A stretch of DNA of 64,000 nucleotides from Bin25 sp026709415 (GTDB lineage: Bacteria; Bacteroidota; Bacteroidia; Flavobacteriales; Flavobacteriaceae). The stretch is from contig OZ241330.1 of NCBI GenBank assembly GCA_965200045.1, positions 2,480,001 through 2,544,000 of the forward strand, written 5' to 3'. This document shows positions 63,828 to 64,000 of this stretch, in pieces. The translations under genes were made by a program, and so were the position numbers. A model generated the notes under the pieces. It had not been told where the DNA came from. It was given only the letters and a program-made list of their open reading frames with translations, and did not search any database. Every line of letters begins with the position of its first letter. Within the stretch, counting starts at the first letter, position 1.

Positions 63828-64000
63828 TACCGAAGTAATGTTTCCAGTTTGGCAATTTGAATTTCAATATGTTCGGCTTCCGTTGCTTGGGGATAATCGT
63901 TTTTGATGGTATTGAAAAATTCCAAGGCATCCTCATGCCTTTCTAATTCTAGAGCCAGTATAGCTGCTTTGTATAAAAATTTAGGAGCTGTGAAATCGTT
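63827..64000 (-). CDS. C-terminal end of a TPR protein (cut by the window edge)
   Basis: The last 57 codons of a minus-strand gene are visible, ending at TAA 63827-63829. They read as TPR helices (APKFLYKAAILALELERHED and ALEFFNTIKNDYPQATEAEH). A TPR or YfgM-like membrane protein upstream of ribH is the usual arrangement in Bacteroidota. The rest is outside the window. Confidence 0.75.
   Translation of the reverse strand, partial: NDFTAPKFLYKAAILALELERHEDALEFFNTIKNDYPQATEAEHIEIQIAKLETLLR

Noticed and set aside
1..64000. CRISPR array, prophage or intact insertion sequence
   Set aside because: No regularly spaced direct repeats, phage structural genes or transposase were seen; the repeats found are few and dispersed.

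Overview
The window looks like the chromosome of a marine-type Bacteroidota, probably near Saprospiria or Flavobacteriia. The DNA is AT-rich. There are two TonB-dependent receptors, one with an N-terminal carboxypeptidase-regulatory-like domain. Several envelope genes fall in the order usual for the phylum (nadK, DUF6089/PorG-like, uppS, bamA, ompH; and parA, parB, DUF5683, dapB, lepB, wbqC, EEP, rhomboid, rhomboid, mutL, small protein, ribH, TPR). Shine-Dalgarno sequences are mostly absent, and TAnnTTTG-type -7 elements precede several genes and tRNAs. Genus and species cannot be set from this sequence alone.

Layout. 1-8 kb: a cut-off AAA/DUF4143 ATPase, a TonB receptor, a DoxX-like membrane protein, and an ABC ATPase coupled to a 1080-residue permease fused to an M1-peptidase-like domain without its zinc ligands. 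8-12.4 kb: a four-gene minus-strand operon with an SDR, an SRPBCC lipoprotein, an exported fusion of two DUF3237 domains with an SDR, and an AraC regulator. 12.6-25 kb: lpxK, lipA, a divergent NRAMP transporter overlapping a sigma factor gene, a small cysteine-rich membrane protein, DUF456, ruvC, a HemW-like radical SAM protein, an M20 dipeptidase, tRNA-Leu(UAG), a CDGSH protein, a DUF885 lipoprotein and a second TonB receptor. 25-29.3 kb: a broken AAA ATPase, then Nif3 and a COG1579 coiled-coil protein, and an intergenic region with a long-armed inverted repeat. 29.3-41 kb: a methyltransferase-like membrane protein, tRNA-Val(UAC), folC, nhaD, anmK, gltB-gltD and nadK. 41-46.2 kb: the outer-membrane biogenesis cluster (DUF6089, uppS, bamA, ompH). 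46.4-50.2 kb: two lipoprotein sulfatases, visibly richer in GC, between two copies of a dispersed repeat and next to tRNA-Pro(GGG). 50.3-64 kb: a sugar dehydrogenase with a cytochrome c, a DivIC/FtsB-like protein, parAB, DUF5683, a small insertion with a perfect 20-bp inverted repeat, dapB, lepB, wbqC, an EEP phosphohydrolase, two rhomboids, mutL, ribH and the end of a TPR gene.

Most of the window is core housekeeping: lipid A, lipoate, folate, NAD, riboflavin, lysine and peptidoglycan precursors, glutamate synthesis, cell division and envelope assembly. The accessory material is in four places: the left edge, the AraC/SDR operon, the interrupted ATPase and the sulfatase block. I see no CRISPR array, no intact insertion sequence, no prophage and no defence locus that I can name. 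The observations most worth following up are the exported DUF3237-DUF3237-SDR fusion, the transporter carrying a dead peptidase domain, and a roughly 60-bp intergenic element present three times, two of them bracketing the sulfatase genes.
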